Assembly: GCF_026072635.1 (NCBI RefSeq)
Contig: NZ_AP023081.1
Coordinates: 776,501-840,500, forward strand
Reading direction: 5' to 3'
Length of the DNA: 64,000 nt
DNA from: Pseudomonas solani
Lineage (GTDB): Bacteria; Pseudomonadota; Gammaproteobacteria; Pseudomonadales; Pseudomonadaceae
Positions 1 through 7,653 of the stretch are shown one piece after another. Both the position numbers and the translations under genes were made by a program. A model generated the notes under the pieces. The model did no database searches, was not told the origin of the DNA, and worked only from the letters and a program-made list of their open reading frames with translations. Each line of letters starts with the position of its first letter. Within the stretch, counting starts at the first letter, position 1.

Positions 1-546
1 CACCACCAGGTTCAATTCACCGCTTTCACCGAGACGACGCACCAGTTGCAGGTTCACCCCACCCCAGCCGCTGACCGCCTTGCCGTCGATGGAGAGGATT
101 TCCTGCCCCGCCTGCAAGCCACCCTGGGCGGCGATGCTGTCGGGGGCGACCGAACCCACCACTGGGCGCACCTGCTGGGTACCCAGCATGGCCAGGATCC
201 AGAAGAACAGCAGCGCGAGAAGGAAGTTGGCGATGGGGCCGGCGGCGACGATGGCGATGCGCTGGCCGACAGGCTTGCGATTGAACGACTGGTCGATCAG
301 CGCGGCAGGTACCTCCGCCTCGCGCTCGTCGAGCATCTTCACGTAGCCGCCCAGGGGGATGGCGGCGATCACGAACTCGCTGCCCTGGCGGTCATGCCAG
401 CGCACCAGCGGGGTACCGAAGCCGACGGAGAACCGCAGGACCTTGACGCCGCAGCGGCGAGCGACCCAGAAGTGGCCGAACTCGTGGAAGGTAACCAACA
501 CACCGAGCGCCACCAGGGTGCCCAGAACCATGTAAAGCGCGCTCAT
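1..546 (-). CDS. rseP: RseP/MucP site-2 intramembrane zinc metalloprotease, C-terminus missing (window edge)
   Basis: This is the N-terminal 182 codons of the site-2 protease that cleaves the anti-sigma factor RseA/MucA within the inner membrane and so releases sigma-E/AlgU. The zinc motif HEFGH lies at residues 21-25 inside the first membrane segment. A second hydrophobic stretch, AAGPIANFLLALLFF, follows around residue 95, and a PDZ-like segment begins near residue 120 and runs off the window. The gene starts 14 bp after dxr in the same minus-strand operon. The break is only the window edge; the visible part has no frameshift. Confidence 0.95.
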   Translation of the reverse strand, partial: MSALYMVLGTLVALGVLVTFHEFGHFWVARRCGVKVLRFSVGFGTPLVRWHDRQGSEFVIAAIPLGGYVKMLDEREAEVPAALIDQSFNRKPVGQRIAIVAAGPIANFLLALLFFWILAMLGTQQVRPVVGSVAPDSIAAQGGLQAGQEILSIDGKAVSGWGGVNLQLVRRLGESGELNLVV

Positions 547-560
547 CGTAAACCTCCGGG

Positions 561-1751
561 CTAGCGCCCGTGACGGGCCAGCCAATCCTGCGCCGCAGCG
601 CGTGCACGGGCGTCCGCGAGCAGCACGGCGTCCAGCGTTTCGACCGCCAGCACCGATTCGCGGTTCAGCACCTCGTCGATGATACTCGCGATCTCGGTGA
701 AGCGAATCCGCCGCCCGAGGAAGGCATCCACGGCCACCTCATTGGCGGCATTGAGCATCGCCGGGGCGCTGCCGCCCTCCTCCGCCGCCTGTCGCGCCAG
801 GCGCAGGCAGGGGAAACGGGTTTCATCGGGCTCCTGGAAATCCAGACGGCCAATACGGAACAGATCCAGGGGCGAGACACCGGAATCGATACGCTCCGGC
901 CAGGCCAGGGCATGGGCGATGGGCGTACGCATGTCGGGGTTGCCCAGCTGGGCCAGCACCGAACCGTCGACGTAGTCGACCAGGGAATGAATGACGCTCT
1001 GCGGGTGGATCACCACCTCGATCTGCGCCGGGCTTGCATCGAACAGCCAGCAGGCTTCGATCAGCTCGAGTCCCTTGTTCATCATGCTCGCCGAGTCCAC
1101 GGAGATCTTGCGCCCCATGGACCAGTTGGGATGGGCGCAGGCCTGCTCGGGCGTCACGTCGTGCAACGCGTCCAGCGATGTTTCGCGGAACGGGCCACCG
1201 GATGCGGTGAGAAGGATGCGCCGCACACCGACCTGGCCCAGCCCACGGGCGTAGTCGCCGGGCAGGCACTGGAAGATCGCGTTGTGTTCACTGTCGATGG
1301 GCAGCAATACGGCGCCACTGTGGCGCACCGCCTGCATGAACAGCGCACCGGACATCACCAGGGCTTCCTTGTTGGCCAGCAGCACACGCTTGCCGGCCTC
1401 GACCGCCGCCAGGGTCGGTTTTAGCCCGGCCCCACCGACGATGGCGGCCATGACCGCGTCGACCTCGGGATGGGAGGCGACCTCGCACAGCCCGCTCTCG
1501 CCCACCAACACCTCGGTGGTCAGGCCGGCACCCTGCAAGCCGGCCTGCAGATGGCGGGCGGACTCATGGTCGGGCACCACGGCATAGCGCGGGCGGTGCC
1601 GCAGGCACAGCGCCTGGAGCTCGGACAGGCGACTGAAACCACTCAGGGCAAAGGCTTCGTAGCGCAGCGGGTGCCGCGCAATGACGTCCAGGGTGCTGAG
1701 GCCGATGGAGCCGGTGGCCCCCAGCACGGTAATGCGCTGGGGACGACTCAC
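561..1751 (-). CDS. dxr: 1-deoxy-D-xylulose 5-phosphate reductoisomerase
   Basis: Dxr converts DXP to 2-C-methyl-D-erythritol 4-phosphate with NADPH, the first committed step of the MEP isoprenoid pathway. The NADPH-binding GATGSIG lies at residues 11-17, followed by the metal/substrate motifs PIDSEHNAIFQ and SASMMNKGLELIEA and the C-terminal family domain. I chose the GTG start at 1751 because it gives a product beginning (V)SRPQRITVLG, 396 residues, and because the GTGA overlaps the cdsA stop, a typical coupled junction. An in-frame ATG 24 bp upstream would only add residues that lie inside cdsA. Undecaprenyl and quinone isoprenoid supply links it to uppS in the same operon. Confidence 0.95.
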   Translation of the reverse strand: MSRPQRITVLGATGSIGLSTLDVIARHPLRYEAFALSGFSRLSELQALCLRHRPRYAVVPDHESARHLQAGLQGAGLTTEVLVGESGLCEVASHPEVDAVMAAIVGGAGLKPTLAAVEAGKRVLLANKEALVMSGALFMQAVRHSGAVLLPIDSEHNAIFQCLPGDYARGLGQVGVRRILLTASGGPFRETSLDALHDVTPEQACAHPNWSMGRKISVDSASMMNKGLELIEACWLFDASPAQIEVVIHPQSVIHSLVDYVDGSVLAQLGNPDMRTPIAHALAWPERIDSGVSPLDLFRIGRLDFQEPDETRFPCLRLARQAAEEGGSAPAMLNAANEVAVDAFLGRRIRFTEIASIIDEVLNRESVLAVETLDAVLLADARARAAAQDWLARHGR

Positions 1752-2563
1752 AGACTGCCCCAGCCCGCGATCCACAGCAGCGCGGCGAACATCGGGATGG
1801 CCGCGGTGAGGCTGTCGATACGGTCGAGCACGCCGCCATGGCCAGGCAGCAGGTTGCTGCTGTCCTTGATGCCGGACTGGCGCTTGAACATGCTTTCGGT
1901 GAGGTCGCCCACCACCGAAATCAACACCACCAGCGCCGCACCGAGCAAGCCGGCGAGCAGCTCACCGCCCGCCCAGCCGCGGAAGATGCCCACGCCGAGG
2001 GTGATCAGCAGGCTGGTGCACAGGCCGCCGATCAGTCCTTCCCAGCTCTTGCCGGGGCTGACGGCCGGAGCCAGCTTGCGCTTGCCGAAGGCCTTGCCGG
2101 AAAAATAGGCGCCGATATCGGCAGCCCAGACCAGCACCATCACCGCAAGGATCAGCCAGTTGGCCAGCGGCCACTGCTTGAACAGCACCAGGCCTTGCCA
2201 GGCCGGCAGGAGAATCAGCAGGCCGATGACCAGCTTGCCCACAGAGCCACCCCAGTAGCGGCTGCTGGCGGGATAGCCGAGCACCAGCAAGGTCGCTGCC
2301 ACCCACCAGAGGATGCCGGCAGCGAGAACCCAGGGCGCCAGGGCCGGCACCTGGTAAAGACCGAACAGCAGGGCCGCCACCAGTGCGGCATAACCAACAC
2401 GGGCAGGCTGGGCGCCGAAACCGGCGAGACGCGCCCATTCCCAGGCACCCAGGCTGACCACCAGGCCGATGAACAGCGCGAAAGCACCGCCATCGAGCAG
2501 GAAGAAACCTCCCAGCGCGATGGGCAGCAGCACCAGCGCGGTGATGATTCGTTGTTTCAGCAT
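1748..2563 (-). CDS. cdsA: Phosphatidate cytidylyltransferase (CDP-diglyceride synthase)
   Basis: CdsA makes CDP-diacylglycerol from phosphatidic acid and CTP in the inner membrane, the branch point of phospholipid synthesis. The 271-residue protein is almost entirely hydrophobic, with about eight membrane segments. Near the C-terminus it carries the family signature: SMFKRQSGIKD followed by LPGHGGVLDRIDS. It sits 2 bp after uppS, and its TGA overlaps the GTG of dxr, so the three are very probably cotranscribed and coupled. Confidence 0.95.
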   Translation of the reverse strand: MLKQRIITALVLLPIALGGFFLLDGGAFALFIGLVVSLGAWEWARLAGFGAQPARVGYAALVAALLFGLYQVPALAPWVLAAGILWWVAATLLVLGYPASSRYWGGSVGKLVIGLLILLPAWQGLVLFKQWPLANWLILAVMVLVWAADIGAYFSGKAFGKRKLAPAVSPGKSWEGLIGGLCTSLLITLGVGIFRGWAGGELLAGLLGAALVVLISVVGDLTESMFKRQSGIKDSSNLLPGHGGVLDRIDSLTAAIPMFAALLWIAGWGSL

Positions 2564-2565
2564 CG

Positions 2566-3312
2566 TTAGCGGGCCTCGGCTTCTATCTGTTCGCTGGTCT
2601 TGCCGAACCGGCGCTGGCGCATGGCGAAATCGGCCAGGGCCTTGCGCATGGCTTCGTGCTTGAAGTCAGGCCAGAACAGATCGGAGAAATACAGCTCGGC
2701 ATAGGCCAACTGCCAGAGCAGGAAATTACTGATGCGATGCTCGCCACCGGTGCGGATGCACAGGTCAGGAAGCGGCAGGTCGCCAGTGGCCAGGCAGTTC
2801 TGCAACAGCCCGGGAGTGATTTCGTCCACCTGCAGGTGCCCGGCCTGGACTTCACGGGCCAGGCGCTGAGCGGCCTGGGTAATGTCCCATTGGCCACCGT
2901 AGTTGGCGGCGATCTGCAGGGTGAAGCGATGCTCGCCGGCGGTCAGCAGCTCGGCTTCACGCATCGCAGCCTGCAACTCGGGGTGAAAGCGCGAACGATC
3001 ACCGATGATGCGCAAGCGGATCTGGTTGTCGTTCAGGCGCCGCGCCTCCCGGCGCAAGGCCGAGAGGAACAGCTCCATCAGCGCGCCGACCTCTTCGGCC
3101 GGGCGCTGCCAGTTCTCACTGGAGAATGCGAACAGGGTGAGCACCTCGACACCGGCCTCGGCGCACACCTCGATAACCGCACGAACGGCGTCGACACCGG
3201 CCTTGTGACCGGCGACACCTGGCAGCAGGCGCTTCTTGGCCCAGCGATTGTTGCCATCCATGATGATCGCCACATGACGCGGGATCGCTGGAGAAACGCC
3301 TTTCTTTTCCAT
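2566..3312 (-). CDS. uppS: Undecaprenyl pyrophosphate synthase (cis-prenyltransferase)
   Basis: UppS condenses isopentenyl diphosphate onto farnesyl diphosphate to make the C55 carrier lipid for peptidoglycan and O-antigen. Its hallmark IIMDGNNRWAK is near the N-terminus, with catalytic Asp19. Downstream motifs include FAFSSENWQRP and the C-terminal IRTGGEHRISNFLLWQ and YAELYF motifs of cis-prenyltransferases. Its 248 residues match the family. It lies 12 bp downstream of frr. Confidence 0.95.
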   Translation of the reverse strand: MEKKGVSPAIPRHVAIIMDGNNRWAKKRLLPGVAGHKAGVDAVRAVIEVCAEAGVEVLTLFAFSSENWQRPAEEVGALMELFLSALRREARRLNDNQIRLRIIGDRSRFHPELQAAMREAELLTAGEHRFTLQIAANYGGQWDITQAAQRLAREVQAGHLQVDEITPGLLQNCLATGDLPLPDLCIRTGGEHRISNFLLWQLAYAELYFSDLFWPDFKHEAMRKALADFAMRQRRFGKTSEQIEAEAR

Positions 3313-3324
3313 ATGCGGGTGCCG

Positions 3325-3882
3325 TCAGACAGCCATCAGGTCGTTTTCTTTGCCTTCCAGGCCCTTATCGACCTCAGCGACGAACTTGTCGGTCAGCTTC
3401 TGCACGTCATCAGCGGCGCGACGCTCTTCGTCCTCGCTGATCGCCTTTTCCTTCACCAGGTCCTTCAGCTGGGCCAGTGCATCACGACGGATGTTACGCA
3501 CCGCGACACGGGCGTTCTCGGCTTCGGCACGAGCCTGCTTGGTGTAGCCCTTGCGGGTTTCCTCGGTCAGGGCCGGCATCGGTACGCGGATGGTGGTACC
3601 CGCGGTAGCCGGGTTCAGGCCGAGGTCGGAGGTCATGATGGCCTTCTCGACCGCCTGGATCATGCTCTTGTCGAACACGGTCAGGGCCAGGGTGCGGGAA
3701 TCCTCGGCGGTCACGTTGGCCACCTGGCGCAGCGGGGTATCAGTGCCGTAGTAAGACACCATCACGCTGTCCAGAATGCTCGGGTGCGCACGGCCGGTGC
3801 GGATCTTGGCGAAGGCATGACCCAGCGACTCCAGGGTCTTCGTCATGCGTTCCTGCGTGTCCTTCTTGATCTCGTTGATCAT
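3325..3882 (-). CDS. frr: Ribosome recycling factor
   Basis: RRF acts with EF-G to split the post-termination ribosome. The 185-residue length is exactly that of the family. The sequence shows the helical N-terminus with RMTKTLESLGHAFAKIRTGRAHPS, the central domain with YYGTDTPLRQVANV, and the charged C-terminal helix. Its ATG overlaps the pyrH stop (ATGA), giving translational coupling in the classic tsf-pyrH-frr order. Confidence 0.97.
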   Translation of the reverse strand: MINEIKKDTQERMTKTLESLGHAFAKIRTGRAHPSILDSVMVSYYGTDTPLRQVANVTAEDSRTLALTVFDKSMIQAVEKAIMTSDLGLNPATAGTTIRVPMPALTEETRKGYTKQARAEAENARVAVRNIRRDALAQLKDLVKEKAISEDEERRAADDVQKLTDKFVAEVDKGLEGKENDLMAV

Positions 3883-4622
3883 TGCTCGCCCTCCTCGATC
3901 AGGGTTCCTTCGGCGCCACCCACAACGATGTTCAACAGGGCGCCGGGTTTGTTCATGTTGAAGACCCGCAGCGGCATCTTCTGGTCACGACACAGGCAAA
4001 TCGCCGTCAAGTCCATCACGCCCAGCTTGCGATCCAGCACCTCGTCATAGGTGAGGTGATCGAATTTCTCGGCGTTCGGATCCTTGAAGGGGTCGGCAGT
4101 GTACACGCCATCCACCTTGGTGGCTTTCAATACCACGTCAGCATCGATCTCGATGGCGCGCAGGCAGGCCGCCGAGTCGGTGGTGAAGAATGGGTTGCCG
4201 GTGCCGGCGGAGAAGATCACCACTTCGCCACTCTTGAGGTGGCGCATGGCCTTGCGGCGGTCGTAGTGATCGGTCACGCCGACCATGGAGATGGCCGACA
4301 TCACCAGCGCGGGGATGTTGGAACGCTCAAGGGCGTCGCGCATGGCCAGGCCGTTCATCACGGTGGCCAGCATACCCATGTGGTCGCCGGTGACCCGGTC
4401 CATGCCAGCGGCACTGAGGGCGGCACCGCGGAACAGGTTGCCGCCGCCGATGACCAGGCCGACCTGGACGCCGATGCCCACCAACTGACCGATTTCCAGC
4501 GCCATGCGGTCCAGGACCTTCGGATCGATCCCGAACTCCTCGGCACCCATCAGGGCTTCGCCGCTGAGTTTGAGCAGAATGCGTTTATAGCGAGGTTGAC
4601 GACCACTCACCTGCTGAGCCAT
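3879..4622 (-). CDS. pyrH: UMP kinase
   Basis: PyrH phosphorylates UMP to UDP with ATP. It belongs to the hexameric amino-acid-kinase fold family, unrelated to eukaryotic UMP/CMP kinases. The 247-residue protein has the KRILLKLSGEALMG start, the glycine-rich VIGGGNLFRG loop, the DHMGMLATVMNGLA segment and the C-terminal INMNKPG-like end (VFNMNKPGALLNIV). It is coupled to frr by a 4-bp overlap and separated from tsf by a 199-bp gap holding inverted repeats. Confidence 0.97.
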   Translation of the reverse strand: MAQQVSGRQPRYKRILLKLSGEALMGAEEFGIDPKVLDRMALEIGQLVGIGVQVGLVIGGGNLFRGAALSAAGMDRVTGDHMGMLATVMNGLAMRDALERSNIPALVMSAISMVGVTDHYDRRKAMRHLKSGEVVIFSAGTGNPFFTTDSAACLRAIEIDADVVLKATKVDGVYTADPFKDPNAEKFDHLTYDEVLDRKLGVMDLTAICLCRDQKMPLRVFNMNKPGALLNIVVGGAEGTLIEEGEQ

Positions 4623-4734
4623 TACGAGTTCTCCTGCGGCGTATTGAATTCATGGAGCACGGGGCTCCCGCGTTCTGGAGCGTAGCTTCGACTACGCACG
4701 CGGCACTTGGTGCCCGCCTGGCGGGCTTGGCCAC

Positions 4735-4799
4735 GGAGCCACCCAAAAGGGCTCCCCAGTTTGACGAAGAGGCCGCGCGCGTGAGCGGGCAGCCTCTTC
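4735..4799. repeat. Two inverted repeats between tsf and pyrH
   Basis: The 199-bp tsf-pyrH gap holds two hairpins. One pairs GAAGAGGC (4766-4773) with GCCTCTTC (4792-4799) around a GC-rich loop. The other pairs GGAGCC and GGCTCC arms at 4735-4755. Neither is followed by a clear T-run on the minus strand, so I do not call a terminator. They could slow or terminate tsf read-through, or shape the mRNA upstream of pyrH. Confidence 0.45.
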
Positions 4800-4821
4800 C
4801 AGGGCGACAGCCTAGGCTGTC

Positions 4822-5691
4822 TTACTGCTTGGTTGCAGCGACTTGAGCAGCAACTTCGGCAGCGAAGTCCACTTCGACCTTCTCGATGCCTTCGCCTACT
4901 TCGTAACGTACGAAGGAAACGATCTCGGCGCCGGCTTTCTTGGCCAGGTCACCGACCTTGACTTCCGGATCCTTGACGAACGGCTGCTCGACCAGACTGG
5001 CTTCGGCGAGGAACTTGGCGATACGGCCCTTGACCATGTTCTCGACGATGTTTTCCGGCTTGCCGGCGATCTTGTCGGCGTTCAGGGCCAGGAAGATTTC
5101 CTTTTCCTTGGCAACAGCTTCTTCGGAAACCTGGGAAGCGTTCAGGAACTGCGGGTTGCTGGCAGCCACGTGCATGGCGATATCGCGAGCCAGTTCGACG
5201 CTGCCGCCTTTCAGGCTGACCAGAACGCCGATGCGGTGGCCGTGCAGGTAGGCACCAACGACGTCACCCTCGACGCGGGTCAGGCGACGGATGTTGACGT
5301 TTTCGCCAGTCTTGGAAACCAGGGCCAGACGGGCGTCTTCGCGGGAGGCAACCAGCGGAGCGGCGTCGGTCAGCTTCTCTTCGAAAGCCTGGTCGATGGT
5401 GGCGGCGACGAAGTTCTTGAAGTCGTCCTGCAGAGCCAGGAAGTCGGTCTGGGAGTTGACTTCGATGATCACGGCGGCCTTGTTGTCGGCAGCAACCTTG
5501 ACGGCGATGGCGCCTTCGGCAGCGATGTTGCCGGACTTCTTGGCGGCCTTGATGGCACCCGCGGCACGCATGTCGTCGATGGCTTTTTCGATGTCGCCTT
5601 CGGCCGCGGTCAGGGCCTTCTTGCAATCCATCATGCCCAGGCCGGTGCGCTCGCGCAGTTCTTTAACCAGGGCTGCAGTAATCTCTGCCAT
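4822..5691 (-). CDS. tsf: Translation elongation factor Ts
   Basis: EF-Ts is the guanine-nucleotide exchange factor for EF-Tu. The start is MAEITAALVKELRERTG, preceded by AGAGGA, which gives 289 residues as expected; an in-frame ATG 33 bp further up would only add leader sequence. The N-terminal UBA-like domain has RTGLGMMDCKKAL, and the core contains the SQTDFLA motif that contacts EF-Tu. It follows rpsB, separated by a strong terminator-like hairpin. Confidence 0.97.
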   Translation of the reverse strand: MAEITAALVKELRERTGLGMMDCKKALTAAEGDIEKAIDDMRAAGAIKAAKKSGNIAAEGAIAVKVAADNKAAVIIEVNSQTDFLALQDDFKNFVAATIDQAFEEKLTDAAPLVASREDARLALVSKTGENVNIRRLTRVEGDVVGAYLHGHRIGVLVSLKGGSVELARDIAMHVAASNPQFLNASQVSEEAVAKEKEIFLALNADKIAGKPENIVENMVKGRIAKFLAEASLVEQPFVKDPEVKVGDLAKKAGAEIVSFVRYEVGEGIEKVEVDFAAEVAAQVAATKQ

Positions 5692-5763
5692 GTTCGCTAT
5701 CCTCTTGAATAGGTTTTCAACCATTCAGCCCGGCATTCCGGGCAGACAAATATCTAAGGTGGC

Positions 5764-5785
5764 AAAAAGGGGGCCTAGCCCCCTT
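5764..5785 (-). terminator. Intrinsic terminator or attenuator between rpsB and tsf
   Basis: Read on the minus strand, AAGGGGGC and GCCCCCTT pair around a 3-nt loop and are followed by five T. This is a textbook rho-independent terminator placed after rpsB and before tsf. It probably makes rpsB transcripts more abundant than rpsB-tsf transcripts, consistent with the greater need for ribosomal protein. Confidence 0.8.
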
Positions 5786-5818
5786 CTTGCGCACCGGGTA
5801 ACGCTAAGCGCGCCGGCC

Positions 5819-6562
5819 TCAGCCTTCGGCAGCCTCGGAAGCAGCAGCTTCTTCGACGAACTCGTCAGCACCGCCATTGGCGTTCTGACGGCCACGCAGT
5901 ACGGCGTCAGCCATGGCACCCAGGTACAGCTGAACGGCGCGGATGGCGTCGTCGTTACCAGGGATGATGTAGTCAACGCCTTCCGGGCTGCTGTTGGTAT
6001 CGACTACGCCGATGACCGGGATGCCCAGCTTGTTGGCTTCGGTGATAGCGATGCGCTCGTGGTCAACGTCAACCACGAACAGAGCGTCCGGCAGGCCGCC
6101 CATGTCCTTGATACCACCCAGGCTGCGTTCCAGTTTTTCCAGATCGCGGGTGCGCATCAGCGCTTCTTTCTTGGTCAGTTTGGCGAAAGTGCCGTCCTGA
6201 GCCTGACCTTCCAGATCACGCAGACGCTTGATCGACTGACGGATGGTCTTGTAGTTGGTCAGCATGCCGCCGAGCCAGCGGTGATCGACGTACGGGGAGC
6301 CGCAACGAGCAGCTTCTTCGCGGACGATCTTGCCAGCGGAACGCTTGGTGCCGACGAACAGAACCTTGTTTTTGCCTGCAGCCAGTTTCTCAACGAAGGA
6401 CAGGGCCTCGTTGAACATCGGCAGGGTTTTTTCAAGGTTGATGATGTGGATCTTGTTACGCGCGCCGAAAATGAACTTGCCCATTTTCGGGTTCCAGTAA
6501 CGGGTCTGGTGGCCGAAGTGCACACCGGCCTTCAGCATATCGCGCATATTGACTTGGGACAT
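5819..6562 (-). CDS. rpsB: 30S ribosomal protein S2
   Basis: S2 binds late to the 30S head-body junction and is needed for S1 docking. The chosen start is MSQVNMRDMLKAGVHFGHQ at 6562. The longer frame upstream has no family match. The 247 residues contain both S2 signatures: the N-terminal RDMLKAGVHFGHQTRYWNPKM region and the IPVIGVVDTNSSPEGVDYIIPGN region. The C-terminal tail is acidic and Ala/Glu-rich. It is the first gene of the minus-strand translation operon and diverges from map. Confidence 0.97.
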   Translation of the reverse strand: MSQVNMRDMLKAGVHFGHQTRYWNPKMGKFIFGARNKIHIINLEKTLPMFNEALSFVEKLAAGKNKVLFVGTKRSAGKIVREEAARCGSPYVDHRWLGGMLTNYKTIRQSIKRLRDLEGQAQDGTFAKLTKKEALMRTRDLEKLERSLGGIKDMGGLPDALFVVDVDHERIAITEANKLGIPVIGVVDTNSSPEGVDYIIPGNDDAIRAVQLYLGAMADAVLRGRQNANGGADEFVEEAAASEAAEG

Positions 6563-6832
6563 GATAGTTCCTTGATTAAGTCGGGTTAGGCCTCCACGTA
6601 CCCCAATCTCCAACCCTTGCGGGCACCCAGAAAATCGTGTCGATACGTGTGTGGGGTTTGTGCTTCAGGACAGGGTTGCCCATAAAGCGGCGCGTTTTAT
6701 AGCACAGAAATCATCCCGAAGCTATAAGCTCAGAACCCGAAGCGAGAGGCGTCGGGCCTTCTTCCAGCTTCAAGCTTCGGGCTTCCAGCTGTTAAGATTG
6801 CACCCTTTATATAGAAACGCTCGAGAACCGCC
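6563..6832. promoter_or_regulatory. Divergent rpsB/map control region
   Basis: This 270-bp gap must hold the promoters of rpsB (minus) and map (plus). A minus-strand -10-like TATAAA lies at 6696-6701, leaving an rpsB leader of about 125 nt, long enough for S2 feedback control. For map, a TATATA-like box lies at about 6808-6813, just upstream of the ATG. No confident -35 element is visible for either. The region also carries an AGCTTCCAG-type repeat (separate entry). Confidence 0.4.
6759..6790 (+). repeat. AGCTTCCAG-type intergenic repeat, copy 1
   Basis: The segment reads as alternating CTTCCAGCTT, CAAGCTTCGG and GCTTCCAGCT units. The same word family recurs at 13950-14018 and 60766-60957. 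It lies close to the likely map promoter. Confidence 0.6.
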
Positions 6833-7615
6833 ATGACCGTGACCATAAAGACGCCCGCAGAAATCGAAAAGATGCGCGTGGCAGGCCGCCTGGCCGCCGA
6901 AGTCCTGGAGATGATCGGCGAGCACGTCAAACCCGGCGTGACCACCGAAGAACTCGACCGCATCTGCCACGACTACATCGTCAACGTGCAGAAAGCGATT
7001 CCCGCCCCGCTCAACTACAAGGGCTTCCCCAAGTCCATCTGCACCTCGATCAACCATGTGGTGTGCCACGGCATTCCCAACGAGAAGGCGCTGAAGGACG
7101 GCGACACCCTGAACATCGACGTAACCGTCATCAAGGACGGCTACCACGGCGACACCAGCCGCATGTTCCACGTCGGCAAGGTGCCGGTCTGGGCCGAGCG
7201 CCTGTCCCAGGTCACCCAGGAGTGCATGTACAAGGCCATCGAGCTGGTCAAGCCGGGCTGCCGCCTGGGCGACATCGGCGAGGTGATCCAGAAGCACGCC
7301 GAGAAGAACGGTTTCTCGGTGGTCCGCGAGTTCTGCGGCCACGGCATCGGCGCGGTGTTCCACGAAGAGCCGCAGATCCTCCACTACGGCCGTGCCGGCA
7401 CTGGCATGGAGCTCAAGGCGGGGATGACCTTCACCATCGAGCCGATGATCAACCAGGGCCGTGCCGAGACCAAGGTACTGGGCGACGGCTGGACCGCCAT
7501 CACCAAGGACCGCAAGCTCTCCGCGCAGTGGGAACACACCCTGGTGGTGACCGAGACCGGCTACGAGATCTTCACCCTGCGCAGCGACGACACCATTCCC
7601 CGGGTTTCTGCCTGA
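6833..7615 (+). CDS. map: Methionine aminopeptidase, type I
   Basis: MAP removes N-terminal methionine from nascent proteins. The pita-bread metal ligands are all visible: Asp in NIDVTVIKDGYHGDTSRMF (two Asp), His in GHGIGAVFHEEP, Glu in TIEPM and Glu in WEHTLVV. The 260-residue length fits bacterial type Ia enzymes. It diverges from rpsB and is followed 38 bp later by glnD. Confidence 0.97.
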   Translation: MTVTIKTPAEIEKMRVAGRLAAEVLEMIGEHVKPGVTTEELDRICHDYIVNVQKAIPAPLNYKGFPKSICTSINHVVCHGIPNEKALKDGDTLNIDVTVIKDGYHGDTSRMFHVGKVPVWAERLSQVTQECMYKAIELVKPGCRLGDIGEVIQKHAEKNGFSVVREFCGHGIGAVFHEEPQILHYGRAGTGMELKAGMTFTIEPMINQGRAETKVLGDGWTAITKDRKLSAQWEHTLVVTETGYEIFTLRSDDTIPRVSA

Positions 7616-7653
7616 GTCCTGACCCCGCCCCACAGCTATAAGGAAGGCGACCG

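Noticed and set aside
4735..4799. Inverted repeats called as a tsf-pyrH terminator
   Set aside because: No T-run follows on the minus strand, so I kept them only as inverted repeats.
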